From Chitinispirillaceae bacterium (lineage in GTDB: Bacteria; Fibrobacterota; Chitinivibrionia; Chitinivibrionales; Chitinispirillaceae): a stretch of 64,000 bases of DNA. The stretch is from assembly GCA_016929595.1 (NCBI GenBank), contig JAFGIN010000159.1:1-64000 (forward strand), given 5' to 3'. The notes under the pieces were generated by a model that made no database searches, had not been told where the DNA came from, and saw nothing but the letters and a program-made list of their open reading frames with translations. Positions 43,300 to 52,178 of this stretch are shown here, piece after piece (positions within the stretch are counted from its first letter, which is position 1; every line of letters starts with the position of its first letter). Made by a program: the position numbers and the translations under genes.

Positions 43300-44217
43300 T
43301 TAATCCTTTTGTGGCTGATGCAGCCATCGTCGATGCATCCATACCCACTGGGAGGGGTAACGATCGATAGTCCGGCAGATCAGCGAATTTACTTTAGTTA
43401 CATTTGTCTGAAGATCCGTTTCGAAATCATTTGTTTGTGCCATCTCTACTTTTGGACTGATAAAGATATGGTGCCGTTGCTCATCGATCCGGGCTGTTGT
43501 CAATACAAATACCGGAATATTAAATTTCATCGCCAGTTTGATCGGGCCCGAAGGCGTGAATGCGCTGTGACCAAGAAAGTCTGCCCATACACCTTCAACA
43601 CTGGTATCCTGATCTATCAACACGCCAAAAAAACGTCCTTCACCCAGAAGGCGGATCATTTTCCTGGTGCCTTCAGATCTATCCAGATAAATGATGTCCT
43701 TTCCGGTGCGCGTTTGACGTACAAGATCTTCGAGGCGCTGATCGAACATTTTGCGGCCGATCGCAAAACATTTGAACCCGATCGCCGGAAAATAGTGCAG
43801 CAGCATTTCAAAACATCCGCTGTGAGATGTTATAGTTATTATACCTTTACCCCGATCATACTCCTCTTTTAATTCGTCTATAGGGTCGCAGGAAACAACT
43901 GTCCTCAACTGTGATACATCCATCTGCGAAAGATGGATTGAATCAAAGAGGTTTTTTGCGATATTTCCATACACACTGGATGCTGTTGAGATGATCTGTT
44001 TTTTGTTCCACCGATTCCCGTAGATGAAACAAAGATGCTCGATCGTACGTTTCCTGTCAATTCCTGGAAACAAGAAAATAAGTTTACCCGCAATACCAAA
44101 CAGAAACAACCCTGAACGGCGTGGCATCTTGAGAGCAAGCCAATACCCGATCTTAGCCGCAAAATAAAGCAGGTCATGTCTGAGCTTCCGGGTATTTTTC
44201 CTGCTTATCAGTTTCAT
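43300..44217 (-). CDS. LpxL/HtrB-family lipid A acyltransferase
   Basis: The 305-aa protein contains the HX4E motif (ITSHSGCFEMLL), the RKMFDQRLEDLV region, IDQDTSVEGVWADFLG, and the C-terminal PSQWVWMHRRW typical of LpxL/LpxM-type enzymes. The N-terminal segment (GLFLFGIAGKLIFLF) is membrane-associated. It probably adds a secondary acyl chain to lipid A. Its location between ileS and the lpt genes supports a role in LPS synthesis and export. The gap to ileS is only 16 bp. Confidence 0.85.
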   Translation of the reverse strand: MKLISRKNTRKLRHDLLYFAAKIGYWLALKMPRRSGLFLFGIAGKLIFLFPGIDRKRTIEHLCFIYGNRWNKKQIISTASSVYGNIAKNLFDSIHLSQMDVSQLRTVVSCDPIDELKEEYDRGKGIITITSHSGCFEMLLHYFPAIGFKCFAIGRKMFDQRLEDLVRQTRTGKDIIYLDRSEGTRKMIRLLGEGRFFGVLIDQDTSVEGVWADFLGHSAFTPSGPIKLAMKFNIPVFVLTTARIDEQRHHIFISPKVEMAQTNDFETDLQTNVTKVNSLICRTIDRYPSQWVWMHRRWLHQPQKD

Positions 44218-44233
44218 CTCTTATGTTCTCCGA

Positions 44234-47200
44234 TCAGGAGATTACCTCCGTTTTTAAAATATGTAAACGAAATTGTTCATCATCGATCTCTACAGTTTCT
44301 CCGGCATTCTCCAGATCTGCATCTGGTGTGAGTGCAACTGCAAGGGTTTCCGCACAGATATACTCTCTGCATGCCAGGGCTGCTTCGGTGAGCGTTCCTG
44401 ATGCTGAAAAATGTATCTCAATACGATCACTGACATTAAAACCGCTGGTTTTCCTGAGGTTTTGAACTCTGTTAACAAACTCCCTGGCAGATCCTTCCTG
44501 CCTCAGTTCGAGGGTGATTGTGGTATCGAGGGCGACGGTTAACTCTCCTTCTGTTTCCACTTCAACACCTTCATGCTTGATACGGCGGATCTCGATATCT
44601 TCAAAGGTCAGCGTTTTGCCAAGAATTTCTATGGTGGTACCAGACTCTAGATTACGGATCTGATCGATACTGAATTGTTCGATTTGTGCTGCTGCTTCCT
44701 TCATCCGGGCACCGTAGAGTTTTCCCAGTCTTTTAAAGTTGGCTTTGGCGCTAACCGACACAACTGATTCTTCTTTAGTGTCAAATGTAACCTTTTTCAC
44801 ATTCAATTCGTCGGCAATAAGCGATTCCACGCTGCTGAGCAGCTCAACTACATCCTGATTGCGGGCAATGATTATATATTCTCTGAGGGGTTGACGATTT
44901 TTGATCACAAAACGGCTTCTCAATGCTCTGCCCATCGTAACTGCCTGACGAACCAGCCGCATTTTTCTTACCAGAGGTTCATCAATGAGCGATTGTCTTG
45001 CCTGCGGGTACTGACAAAGGTGGACACTTGATGGTTGATCAGAGAGCTGTTGAGCAACCAGGTTACGGTATACAGCTTCTGTCAAGAACGGAAGGAACGG
45101 TGCCATAACTTTGGAAAATTCACTCAGGACGTAGTAGAGGGTGCTGTATGCAACATCCTTATCCTGATCGTTTTCGCTCTTCCAGAACCTTCGTCGGCTG
45201 CGGCGTATGTACCAGTTGGTCATATTGTCGATAAAGTCAACCAATAGCGGAACAACTTTGAACAGATTGTACTGCTCCATCTCATTTTTAACCAGTCCAA
45301 TCGTTTCATGAAGAAGTGAGATGATCCACTTGTCAAGTTCTGTGCCGTCCGTCGGGGGCTGTGCAGATGATGGTTTCCACATGTCAACATTTGCATAGGT
45401 AACAAAAAACGAGTATGCGTTCCAGTAGGGGAGAAGGACCGCGCGGGACATCTCCATCACCCCTTTTTCAGAGAACCTGAGGTCCTCAGCTTTAACAGCG
45501 GGTGAATTGATAAGGAATAACCTCAGTGCGTCCGCACCAAGCTGATTGAGAACATCTTCCGGTGGTGCATAGTTTTTTAATCGTTTTGAGAGTTTTTTCC
45601 CCTCTTCAGAAAGAATGATTCCATTGACAATCACATTTTTAAATGCTGGCTTTTTAAACAGTGCTGAACCAAGTACGGTGAGTGTATAAAACCACCCGCG
45701 TGTCTGGTCAAGGCCCTCTGCGATAAAATCAGCCGGGAATTCGGTCTCGAAACGCTCTTTACTTTCAAAGGGATAATGAAGTTGAGCATACGGCATGGAG
45801 CCGGATTCAAACCAGCAATCAAGAACTTCCGGGGTACGTTTCATTTCCTGTCCACATTCAGGACAGGTAATTTCGATCTCTTCGATGATATGACGATGAA
45901 TATCATTTGTGTCAATTGGCGTGGCTTTGATCCGCTCAGCCCATACTGAATCGATATCGGCAGCGGTAAGCCGGGACGCACTTTCTGATGCAAGCATGTT
46001 TTCCACTTTGTGAACTGCTGCGGCATGAATTTCTGCACCCTTTGAAGCATTACCTTTTCCGGCAATCGTATGGAGTTCTTCAAGACTCCCGATGCACTCT
46101 TTGTGACCGCAAACGCAAAGCCATACAGGAATAGGTGTTCCCCAGTAGCGGTTACGGGAGATGTTCCAGTCCGGGGCACTCTCGATGCCTTTACCGAATC
46201 GTCCGTTCTGGAGATGTGACGGCACCCAGCGAATCGACTGGTTGTTTTCAAGCATGTTGGACTTGAGCGGTTCGATCTGCATGAACCAGGTATTTATCGC
46301 TTTGTAAATCAATGCCGTGTCGCAGCGGTAACAGAACGGATACCGGTGAGTGATCGATGAACGTAGAAAAAGGCGTCCCAATGTCTTGATATGACGGATG
46401 ATCTCTTCATCAGCATCATGAACCCGTTTTCCTTTCCATTCAGGAACTTCTTCCGTGAACTTGCCCTCATCATCAACCGGGCAGACAATTGGAAGACCAA
46501 GTCTTTTTCCGACAAGGAAATCATCCTCACCGAATGCGGGTGCGATGTGTACGATTCCCGATCCATCTTCTGTGGAAACAAAATCAGCAGTTGTAATATG
46601 AAAGAATCGGGTGTCCCTGTCTGAAAAGTAGTCAAAAATCGGTTTGTACGCGATCCCCTCGAGCTGTTTTCCTTTGAGAGTTTCTAAAATTGTATATGAG
46701 GACTGATCCTTGAAATATGCCTGAAGTCTCTCCTGTGCGAGAATGAAATTTCCCTGTTCTGTTTGTATTTTTACGTATGTTATTTCAGGTCCTGCAGCCA
46801 GGACAACGTTAGAAGGCAGCGTCCATGGTGTTGTTGTCCAGACAAGGATACTTGTTGAGGGATCATTTGCAACGGGAAATGTGACGGTAATCGATGGGCC
46901 TGTTGTATCTTTATATCCTTCGTTAACCTCAAAATTGGAAAGCGGGGTTGCACAGCGGGGGCAGTATGGCTGAACTCTGAATCCCTGATAGATAAGTTCC
47001 TTTTCCCATATCTGCTTGAACACCCACCAGATACTTTCCATATAAGGAGCATCCATTGTCCGGTACTGGTTAACAAAATCAACCCATCGTCCCATTCGTG
47101 TGACAACCTTTTCCCACTGGGAGGTGTACCTTAATACGATAGAGCGGCACGCTTCATTGAAAATAGCAATCCCCAGTTTTTCGATATCGCGTTTTCCGGA

Positions 47201-47518
47201 GACTTTAAACTCCTTTTCCATCTCATTTTCAACAGGTAGCCCATGACAATCCCAACCGAATCTTCTGTCAACATGATGCCCCTGCATTGTCCAGTAACGT
47301 GGAATAATATCCTTGAGAGTACCGGCAAGCAGATGCCCGTAATGGGGGAGACCTGTGGCAAATGGCGGACCATCGTAAAATACAAAGGAGTTTTTTCCTC
47401 TGGTTTGTTCAAGGGACTGTGAAAAGATGGCATTATCTTTCCAGAATTTTAAAATTTCATCTTCTACCGAAGGAAAACGTACCTGCGGACTTACCGGTGA
47501 GAAAAGGTCGTTACTCAT
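44234..47518 (-). CDS. ileS: Isoleucyl-tRNA synthetase, type 2 (eukaryote-like)
   Basis: The 1,094-aa enzyme charges tRNA-Ile. The HIGH-type motif is HYGH in GLPHYGHLLAGTLKDI and the KMSKS-type loop is KLSKR in SEEGKKLSKRLKNY. The editing domain holds VWTTTPWTLPSN and HIAPAFGEDD. The size, the KLSKR loop and the C-terminal extension fit the type 2, eukaryote-like IleRS rather than the 930-aa bacterial type 1. Type 2 enzymes are generally insensitive to mupirocin. The start overlaps the PNP stop by 4 bp (ATGA), so the genes are coupled. Confidence 0.97.
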   Translation of the reverse strand: MSNDLFSPVSPQVRFPSVEDEILKFWKDNAIFSQSLEQTRGKNSFVFYDGPPFATGLPHYGHLLAGTLKDIIPRYWTMQGHHVDRRFGWDCHGLPVENEMEKEFKVSGKRDIEKLGIAIFNEACRSIVLRYTSQWEKVVTRMGRWVDFVNQYRTMDAPYMESIWWVFKQIWEKELIYQGFRVQPYCPRCATPLSNFEVNEGYKDTTGPSITVTFPVANDPSTSILVWTTTPWTLPSNVVLAAGPEITYVKIQTEQGNFILAQERLQAYFKDQSSYTILETLKGKQLEGIAYKPIFDYFSDRDTRFFHITTADFVSTEDGSGIVHIAPAFGEDDFLVGKRLGLPIVCPVDDEGKFTEEVPEWKGKRVHDADEEIIRHIKTLGRLFLRSSITHRYPFCYRCDTALIYKAINTWFMQIEPLKSNMLENNQSIRWVPSHLQNGRFGKGIESAPDWNISRNRYWGTPIPVWLCVCGHKECIGSLEELHTIAGKGNASKGAEIHAAAVHKVENMLASESASRLTAADIDSVWAERIKATPIDTNDIHRHIIEEIEITCPECGQEMKRTPEVLDCWFESGSMPYAQLHYPFESKERFETEFPADFIAEGLDQTRGWFYTLTVLGSALFKKPAFKNVIVNGIILSEEGKKLSKRLKNYAPPEDVLNQLGADALRLFLINSPAVKAEDLRFSEKGVMEMSRAVLLPYWNAYSFFVTYANVDMWKPSSAQPPTDGTELDKWIISLLHETIGLVKNEMEQYNLFKVVPLLVDFIDNMTNWYIRRSRRRFWKSENDQDKDVAYSTLYYVLSEFSKVMAPFLPFLTEAVYRNLVAQQLSDQPSSVHLCQYPQARQSLIDEPLVRKMRLVRQAVTMGRALRSRFVIKNRQPLREYIIIARNQDVVELLSSVESLIADELNVKKVTFDTKEESVVSVSAKANFKRLGKLYGARMKEAAAQIEQFSIDQIRNLESGTTIEILGKTLTFEDIEIRRIKHEGVEVETEGELTVALDTTITLELRQEGSAREFVNRVQNLRKTSGFNVSDRIEIHFSASGTLTEAALACREYICAETLAVALTPDADLENAGETVEIDDEQFRLHILKTEVIS

Positions 47519-48336
47519 AGTGAATTGAAAACTTTCTGAATTAATTTGACTAATACAGGTTCTGCCTTGTCGGCGACTGCGATGATTTTGGAGATGTCAG
47601 TTGGTTCAAGTGCATCTGGCAGACAGGAATCGGTAATAACCGAAAGCCCTAGTACTTCAATACCTGCATGCACTGCAGCAATAACTTCCGGAACGGTGCT
47701 CATTCCAATGACATCTGCACCGATGATTTTTAGCATACGGTATTCCGCCCGTGTTTCCAGTGACGGACCGCTCATGGACGCATAAACACCGCGTTCTATA
47801 CGGATCTTATTTTCAAGTGCAACTTTGTTTACTAAATCGAGGAGGCGTCTTGAGTATGGTTCTGCCATATCGGGGAAACGTGGCCCAATCCGGTTGTCAT
47901 TGGGTCCGATAAGAGGGTTATCTCCAAGTAAATTGATGTGATCGGTGATCGCCATGATGGTTCCCGGAGGAAACAACGGGTTAATTCCACCACAGGCATT
48001 GGACACAACCAGAGTCTTCACTCCAAGGAATTTCATTACACGTATCGGAAAAACGATCTGCTGCATCGTATACCCCTCATAGTAATGAAAGCGGCCCTGC
48101 ATAGCGATAACACGTTTACCGGCAAGTGTACCGAACAGCAGTTTGCCTGCATGTGTTTCGACCGTGCTGACAGGAAAATGCGGGATAGTTTCGTAAGGAA
48201 GTACCACCTCTTTCTCGATGGCATCGGCCAGACGTCCCAAACCTGTTCCGAGGATAATGCCGAACTCCGGAGTAGCTGTAATTTTGCTTCTTATAAACTT
48301 TTCAGTCTCCTGAATCATTTCAAATTGTGTGGCCAT
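47515..48336 (-). CDS. Purine nucleoside phosphorylase (inosine/guanosine type)
   Basis: The 273-aa protein is a trimeric-type PNP. It has GIILGTGLGRLAD, the phosphate/ribose-binding ETHAGKL and GRFHYYEGY, SNACGGINP, MSGPSLETRAEYRM and VITDSCLPD. It splits purine nucleosides with phosphate to base and ribose 1-phosphate in nucleotide salvage. It is in the middle of the yggS-to-lptB run and overlaps ileS by 4 bp. Confidence 0.93.
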   Translation of the reverse strand: MATQFEMIQETEKFIRSKITATPEFGIILGTGLGRLADAIEKEVVLPYETIPHFPVSTVETHAGKLLFGTLAGKRVIAMQGRFHYYEGYTMQQIVFPIRVMKFLGVKTLVVSNACGGINPLFPPGTIMAITDHINLLGDNPLIGPNDNRIGPRFPDMAEPYSRRLLDLVNKVALENKIRIERGVYASMSGPSLETRAEYRMLKIIGADVIGMSTVPEVIAAVHAGIEVLGLSVITDSCLPDALEPTDISKIIAVADKAEPVLVKLIQKVFNSL

Positions 48337-48365
48337 ATGTACCCTTTCAAACTATAGAAATTAAA

Positions 48366-48644
48366 TTATTTGCGGTTTGTTTTGCCAAGACGGTCAAGCA
48401 CTGTCTGTTGCGATAGTCCTTCGATTGCCACTGCCTTGTTTTTACTCTGGTGACCTTTGATAATTGTAACCGAGGATTTGGAAATCCTCAGCAGTTCCGC
48501 AAGATATTTCTGCAGATGTTCGTTTGCCTTATTGTCAACAGGTGGTGATGTCACCGCAATTTCAACAACATTCCGGCTTCCAATTTCGCACCGGTTGAAT
48601 TTAGCTTTCGGTTTCAGATGTATATTTACAGTGCACGATTCCAT
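48366..48644 (-). CDS. yggU: YggU/DUF167 family protein
   Basis: ATG 48644 (92 aa) begins MESCTVNIHLKPKAKFN, which is the normal start of the family; an upstream extension to 48770 lies inside the DivIVA gene in another frame and is not credible. The core reads IAVTSPPVDNKANEHLQKYLAELL and SSVTIIKGHQSKNKAV, the DUF167 signature. Function is unknown. Genomic association with YggS/YggT/DivIVA is common in bacteria. Confidence 0.88.
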   Translation of the reverse strand: MESCTVNIHLKPKAKFNRCEIGSRNVVEIAVTSPPVDNKANEHLQKYLAELLRISKSSVTIIKGHQSKNKAVAIEGLSQQTVLDRLGKTNRK

Positions 48645-48648
48645 GACG

Positions 48649-49197
48649 TTAGAAATCCATTGAGGTAATATTCGGTTGCGGCGGCACTTCTTCCATGGTT
48701 TCATCAACCGATTGCTGCAGCGGACGTTCGTTTTCATGTAATCCCTGTAAATCACCACTGATAACTTCAAGCAGGCTTAATTGTGTCGAAAGCAGCGATT
48801 TAAAACGGGCAAGAAAGCTGTCACGCTGATTTCTAAGTGTGACAAGTTCGCTCTCCATGACATGAACGCGGTTGCGTGCTTCGTCTTCGTAACGTTCAGC
48901 CCTGAGCATCGCGTCTTTTATGATCAATTCCGCTTCCCGTTGTGCATTGATCCGCGCTTCATCGGTGGCTCTCTGAGCTGTCAGGAGTGTCTCGTTAAGG
49001 GTACGCTCGATTCTGGTATATCCCTCAAGACGCTGTTCCAGCATATTAAGCTGTGATGCAAGCTCATTGTTGCTGCGGATTATCGCTTCATACTCACTTG
49101 CGACCATCTGCAGAAAACTGGATACTGCATCGGGATCGAATCCATGCAATACTTTACGGAACGGCTGTTTTCTTATGTCAAGAGGAGAGATATGCAT
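48649..49197 (-). CDS. DivIVA-domain coiled-coil protein
   Basis: The 182-aa protein has the DivIVA N-terminus (ISPLDIRKQPFRKVLHGFDPDAVSSFLQMV), which senses membrane curvature or poles, followed by a long coiled coil (about residues 40-150). It is probably involved in cell division, polar localisation or wall growth, as for DivIVA/GpsB-type proteins. Although typical of Gram-positives, DivIVA genes next to yggT/yggS are also found in Fibrobacterota and deltaproteobacterial lineages. It is co-transcribed with yggT and yggU. Confidence 0.88.
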   Translation of the reverse strand: MHISPLDIRKQPFRKVLHGFDPDAVSSFLQMVASEYEAIIRSNNELASQLNMLEQRLEGYTRIERTLNETLLTAQRATDEARINAQREAELIIKDAMLRAERYEDEARNRVHVMESELVTLRNQRDSFLARFKSLLSTQLSLLEVISGDLQGLHENERPLQQSVDETMEEVPPQPNITSMDF

Positions 49198-49234
49198 AAC
49201 GGTTACTCCCGGAATTCGTTTTTGGAAATGTTCA

Positions 49235-49468
49235 TCAGATCAGAATCCTTTTAATAAGCTGAATGATTAAAATCACAATAAGCGGTGAAAGATCCAGACC
49301 GATCCGTTCTGTTGGCAGCAGTTGACGAATTGGTGCCAGAACAGGTTCTGTTATATCATGAATAAATCGTATTATTGGATTGTAAGGATCTGCATTCACC
49401 CAGGATAAAATTACCCGCGCAAAGATGATCAGTTCATAAAGGTTTAATATGCCATAGAGCAGTCGCAT
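49235..49468 (-). CDS. YggT family membrane protein
   Basis: The 77-aa protein is one YggT unit with two TM helices (GILNLYELIIFARVILSWV and DLSPLIVILIIQLIKRIL) and the conserved ITEPVLAPIRQLLP loop. The E. coli homologue has two such units. YggT proteins are linked to division-site and osmotic functions but their mechanism is unknown. It is 1 bp behind yggS. Confidence 0.9.
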   Translation of the reverse strand: MRLLYGILNLYELIIFARVILSWVNADPYNPIIRFIHDITEPVLAPIRQLLPTERIGLDLSPLIVILIIQLIKRILI

Positions 49469-49469
49469 T

Positions 49470-50147
49470 TCAGCTTCGCCCTCCTACCAGTGCAGTACCA
49501 ATTCGTATCATAGTTGCCCCTTCTTCTATTGCCCAGGAAAAATCACTGCTCATTCCCATTGAGAGTTCGGCCCGTGGGCAAAGATCGGTAATATTTTCGG
49601 AAAGTGAACGGAGAAGTTTAAATGCGCCCCGCACCTCATTTTCACTTCCACCTAGTGGTCCGATTGTCATCAATCCTTTCAGCTGTAAAACAGGGCTTGC
49701 AGCCACCCTTTCACATAATTGCCGGCATTGATCTACAGGACACCCGGATTTTGACTTCTCTCCGGAAGTATTCACTTCGACAAGAGCATTAAGCCTGCGC
49801 TCTTTATTGCTGCAATACTCAATCCGCTCAATGAGACGTAAACGGTCAATCGATTGGATCCATTTAATATGAGGGAGAACCGCAGCTACCTTGTTGGTCT
49901 GGAGGTGTCCGATCATGTGCAGCTCAAAATCTCCATGAAGAGCTGGTGCTTTGGCCAGTATCTCCTGAACGCGGTTCTCGCCAATGTCGCGAACTCCTGA
50001 ATCGATCAGTGACTGCACAACGGAATGATCGTGATTTTTTGTTACACCTATCAGTCTGACCGTGTTCCTTTTTCTTCCTGCGTGCGAACAGGCCTGGTTA
50101 ATCTGTTCCTCAATACGTTCCAGTCTCTGTTTCAATGATTCAGACAT
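49470..50147 (-). CDS. yggS: YggS/PLPBP family pyridoxal phosphate homeostasis protein
   Basis: The 225-aa protein has the PLP-binding lysine in RLIGVTKNHDH, the IGENRVQE segment, HMIGHLQTNK and the C-terminal SMGMSSDFSWAIEEGATMIRIGTALVG. It binds PLP without enzymatic activity and buffers intracellular PLP. First gene of the leftward operon that runs to lptB; the intergenic region upstream should contain the operon promoter. Confidence 0.96.
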   Translation of the reverse strand: MSESLKQRLERIEEQINQACSHAGRKRNTVRLIGVTKNHDHSVVQSLIDSGVRDIGENRVQEILAKAPALHGDFELHMIGHLQTNKVAAVLPHIKWIQSIDRLRLIERIEYCSNKERRLNALVEVNTSGEKSKSGCPVDQCRQLCERVAASPVLQLKGLMTIGPLGGSENEVRGAFKLLRSLSENITDLCPRAELSMGMSSDFSWAIEEGATMIRIGTALVGGRS

Positions 50148-50200
50148 TAAATACTTTCTGTTCTCTGGCTACACAACTGTTTAATCTAAACGGGTTCTTC

Positions 50201-50319
50201 TTCTACAACGATGAAATTTAAAAATAGTTCAAAAATTTCCTTAGCGGAACCACCTATGTGTGAATCCCAAGGGCGGGAATCTCACCCGATAATCGAAACA
50301 AAACTCTAACGTTGTAGAA
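50201..50319. mobile_element. Second MITE-like element with the TTCTACAACG terminal repeat
   Basis: TTCTACAACG (50201-50210) and CGTTGTAGAA (50310-50319) are perfect inverted ends of a 119-bp non-coding unit. The right end extends the match to the 33069-33236 element to 13 bp (TTCTACAACGTTA, reading inward). The interior differs (AATCCCAAGGGCGGGAAT). It sits in the promoter region between yggS and the MORN lipoprotein gene (gap 50148-50510). Confidence 0.6.
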
Positions 50320-50510
50320 TAAATCAAAAAGGAAAATACTTTTTTGAGAAATATAATAAATAGATGAATTTAATATCACCCTTGTTTATGGTAAAACAGA
50401 TCCTGCCTGTTTATTGAGCTTAGTTATCTGATTCTGCTCATGATAGAATATTTTATATAAAATACAGTTGCCAGGTTGAACTTTCTATTCCATTGATATA
50501 TGATGTAGGT

Positions 50511-51122
50511 ATGAAAAATATAAGCAAGAGTTTTTTTCTTCAGATTGCCTATCTGATTGTTTCTGTGGCTTTTTTCGGATGCAGCAGTATCATTCTGATT
50601 GAAAAAAATACGCTGGATGGCCAGTTGCGCTATTATGCAAAAAATTCCAGATTCGCTCCTGATACAACCTTTCATGGTCAGTATTGCCAGTGGTATCCCA
50701 ATGGTATTAAAAAACATGAGGTAGTCTATAAGAATGGGAAAAAGGATGGCAGAGAAACACAATGGGATGCATTCGGGTACAAAGTCAGGGAAACTGATTA
50801 TAAAAATGGTCAAAAGAACGGCCTGGAAATATTCTGGATTGGTAATGGTGTCAAAAAGCGTGAACTGCATTACAGGAATGATTTACAAAATGGTGCAGAG
50901 GTAACCTATTCAGACAATGGTGAGAAGATTAAGGAAGAATCCTACGTGAACGGGAAAAAAGAGGGATTAGAATATGGATTCGATTCAGATGGCAGGAAAA
51001 TCTATGAAGTCAGTTATAAAGATGGAAAAAAAAATGGCCAGGAGATATTCTATAATTATTCTGCCGGACCCAGACCGCAATCAACTATAGTGAACTGGAT
51101 CGAGGGGAACGTAGTGAAATGA
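50511..51122 (+). CDS. MORN-repeat lipoprotein (YwqK-like)
   Basis: ATG 50511 starts a 203-aa product with a lipobox (VAFFGC). It has about six MORN/YwqK-type repeats of about 23 residues (QWYPNGIKKHEVVYKNGKKDGRE, YSDNGEKIKEESYVNGKKEGLE, FDSDGRKIYEVSYKDGKKNGQE). Such repeats form beta-hairpin ladders that bind lipids or proteins at the envelope. Annotations as an antitoxin in this family are weak; I see no toxin partner. The gene's end overlaps the convergent TIGR02147-like gene by 38 bp. Confidence 0.8.
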   Translation: MKNISKSFFLQIAYLIVSVAFFGCSSIILIEKNTLDGQLRYYAKNSRFAPDTTFHGQYCQWYPNGIKKHEVVYKNGKKDGRETQWDAFGYKVRETDYKNGQKNGLEIFWIGNGVKKRELHYRNDLQNGAEVTYSDNGEKIKEESYVNGKKEGLEYGFDSDGRKIYEVSYKDGKKNGQEIFYNYSAGPRPQSTIVNWIEGNVVK

Positions 51123-51951
51123 TCTGTGAAAGGCAGAATGCCTGCGTATTGATCTGAAGGAGTACTTCCGGTGAGGTGTCTTCAGTAATCAGATCGAGAA
51201 TTTTTCTTTGAAACTCCAAAATCATTACATCTATTTTTTGCTTAAGCTTTAAACTGACACAATGTGTCTGAGCATAAAATGTCTGTTTTTCAAAGTCTGC
51301 ATCAAATGTATACCGGCCGAGTTGCTGAAGCTGTTTATGAAATTCCCTGAGAGCTGCAGCCTGCGCATCAGTGCTGCTGAGGAACTGCTTTTTTTTTGTA
51401 ATCCACTTATTTTTATCTTTATTCCAGCTTATCATTTCAAGCTGTATTAAAACCTTCAGAGCGTTTCTGGCTTGTATAGCGGATAGCGGAGGATTAAAAA
51501 GTCTGGCCAGCACCCGATGATCACGTACATTTCTGACAATGCTGATCATTGAGTACATGGCAGGTATATACCAATGCTTATAAAATGTGTACACCTCTCC
51601 TTCAAGCTTGATTGCATCAGGACTTGATGACAACCCGGAAATCGTTTTAAAGAGTTCCCTCCTGTTTTCTGATACTGTGGACTGGCTATACAGAACTAAA
51701 GCTCTAAAATATTTCGCCTCTTTCTCATTCAATTCACAGATTTTCTGGTAAACGGGAAGAAATTTTTTTGTCAATTTTCTTCCGTTTAAAATATCGATGA
51801 AATGAGAGCGGCTGTTGAGCTCGCTTGTTTCGGTCAGTTTCTGGAATGTGAATTCAGGATTTTTTTCCCTGATCCAGTTTAGGATGTCTGAAAGGTATAA
51901 ACGAAAATCCAGGTATGTAAAAATATCCGGTTTCTGTGATACGTGGTTCAT
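51085..51951 (-). CDS. TIGR02147-family protein
   Basis: The 288-aa product begins DIFTYLDFRLYLSDILNWIREKN, then FTFQKLTETSELNSRSHFIDILNGRKLT and LNEKEAKYFRALVLY. This is the signature of the TIGR02147 family found in many copies in Fibrobacter and some deltaproteobacteria. The N-terminal half looks like a helix-turn-helix and the second half like a helical sensor, so a regulatory role is plausible but unproven. It supports a Fibrobacterota-type origin. Confidence 0.8.
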   Translation of the reverse strand: MNHVSQKPDIFTYLDFRLYLSDILNWIREKNPEFTFQKLTETSELNSRSHFIDILNGRKLTKKFLPVYQKICELNEKEAKYFRALVLYSQSTVSENRRELFKTISGLSSSPDAIKLEGEVYTFYKHWYIPAMYSMISIVRNVRDHRVLARLFNPPLSAIQARNALKVLIQLEMISWNKDKNKWITKKKQFLSSTDAQAAALREFHKQLQQLGRYTFDADFEKQTFYAQTHCVSLKLKQKIDVMILEFQRKILDLITEDTSPEVLLQINTQAFCLSQIISLRSPRSSSL

Positions 51952-52111
51952 AACATCAATATATCGAATTTCGATTTTTATTGCAAATTCTTAGAACATG
52001 CAGTTTCTGTTAGCTTTATTAATGGTTTTTTTCGGAGATAGTTATCATTTGGGAGGAAAATAACATGGTTCAGTTTAGAACATAGTGAAATTGTTAATAG
52101 TTGTTGAAAAA

Positions 52112-52144
52112 ATTAACAGTATTAATTATATTAACAGTGTTAAC
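52112..52144 (+). promoter_or_regulatory. Direct-repeat operator candidate upstream of TetR gene
   Basis: ATTAACAGTATTAAT (52112-52126) and ATTAACAGTGTTAAC (52130-52144) repeat at an 18-bp spacing; the second includes the palindrome GTTAAC. They lie 35-67 bp before the TetR ATG, where autoregulatory operators of this family usually are. Promoter elements in this AT-rich stretch cannot be fixed. Confidence 0.35.
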
Positions 52145-52178
52145 GATACTTTACTATATTATCGCACGGGAGAATACT

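Noticed and set aside
48645-48770. Long N-terminal extension of YggU
   Set aside because: It overlaps the DivIVA gene in another frame and has no homologous counterpart; ATG 48644 gives the standard family start.
50511-51122. Toxin-antitoxin system based on the YwqK-like label
   Set aside because: MORN-repeat proteins are often annotated this way without evidence, the protein is a lipoprotein, and no toxin gene adjoins.
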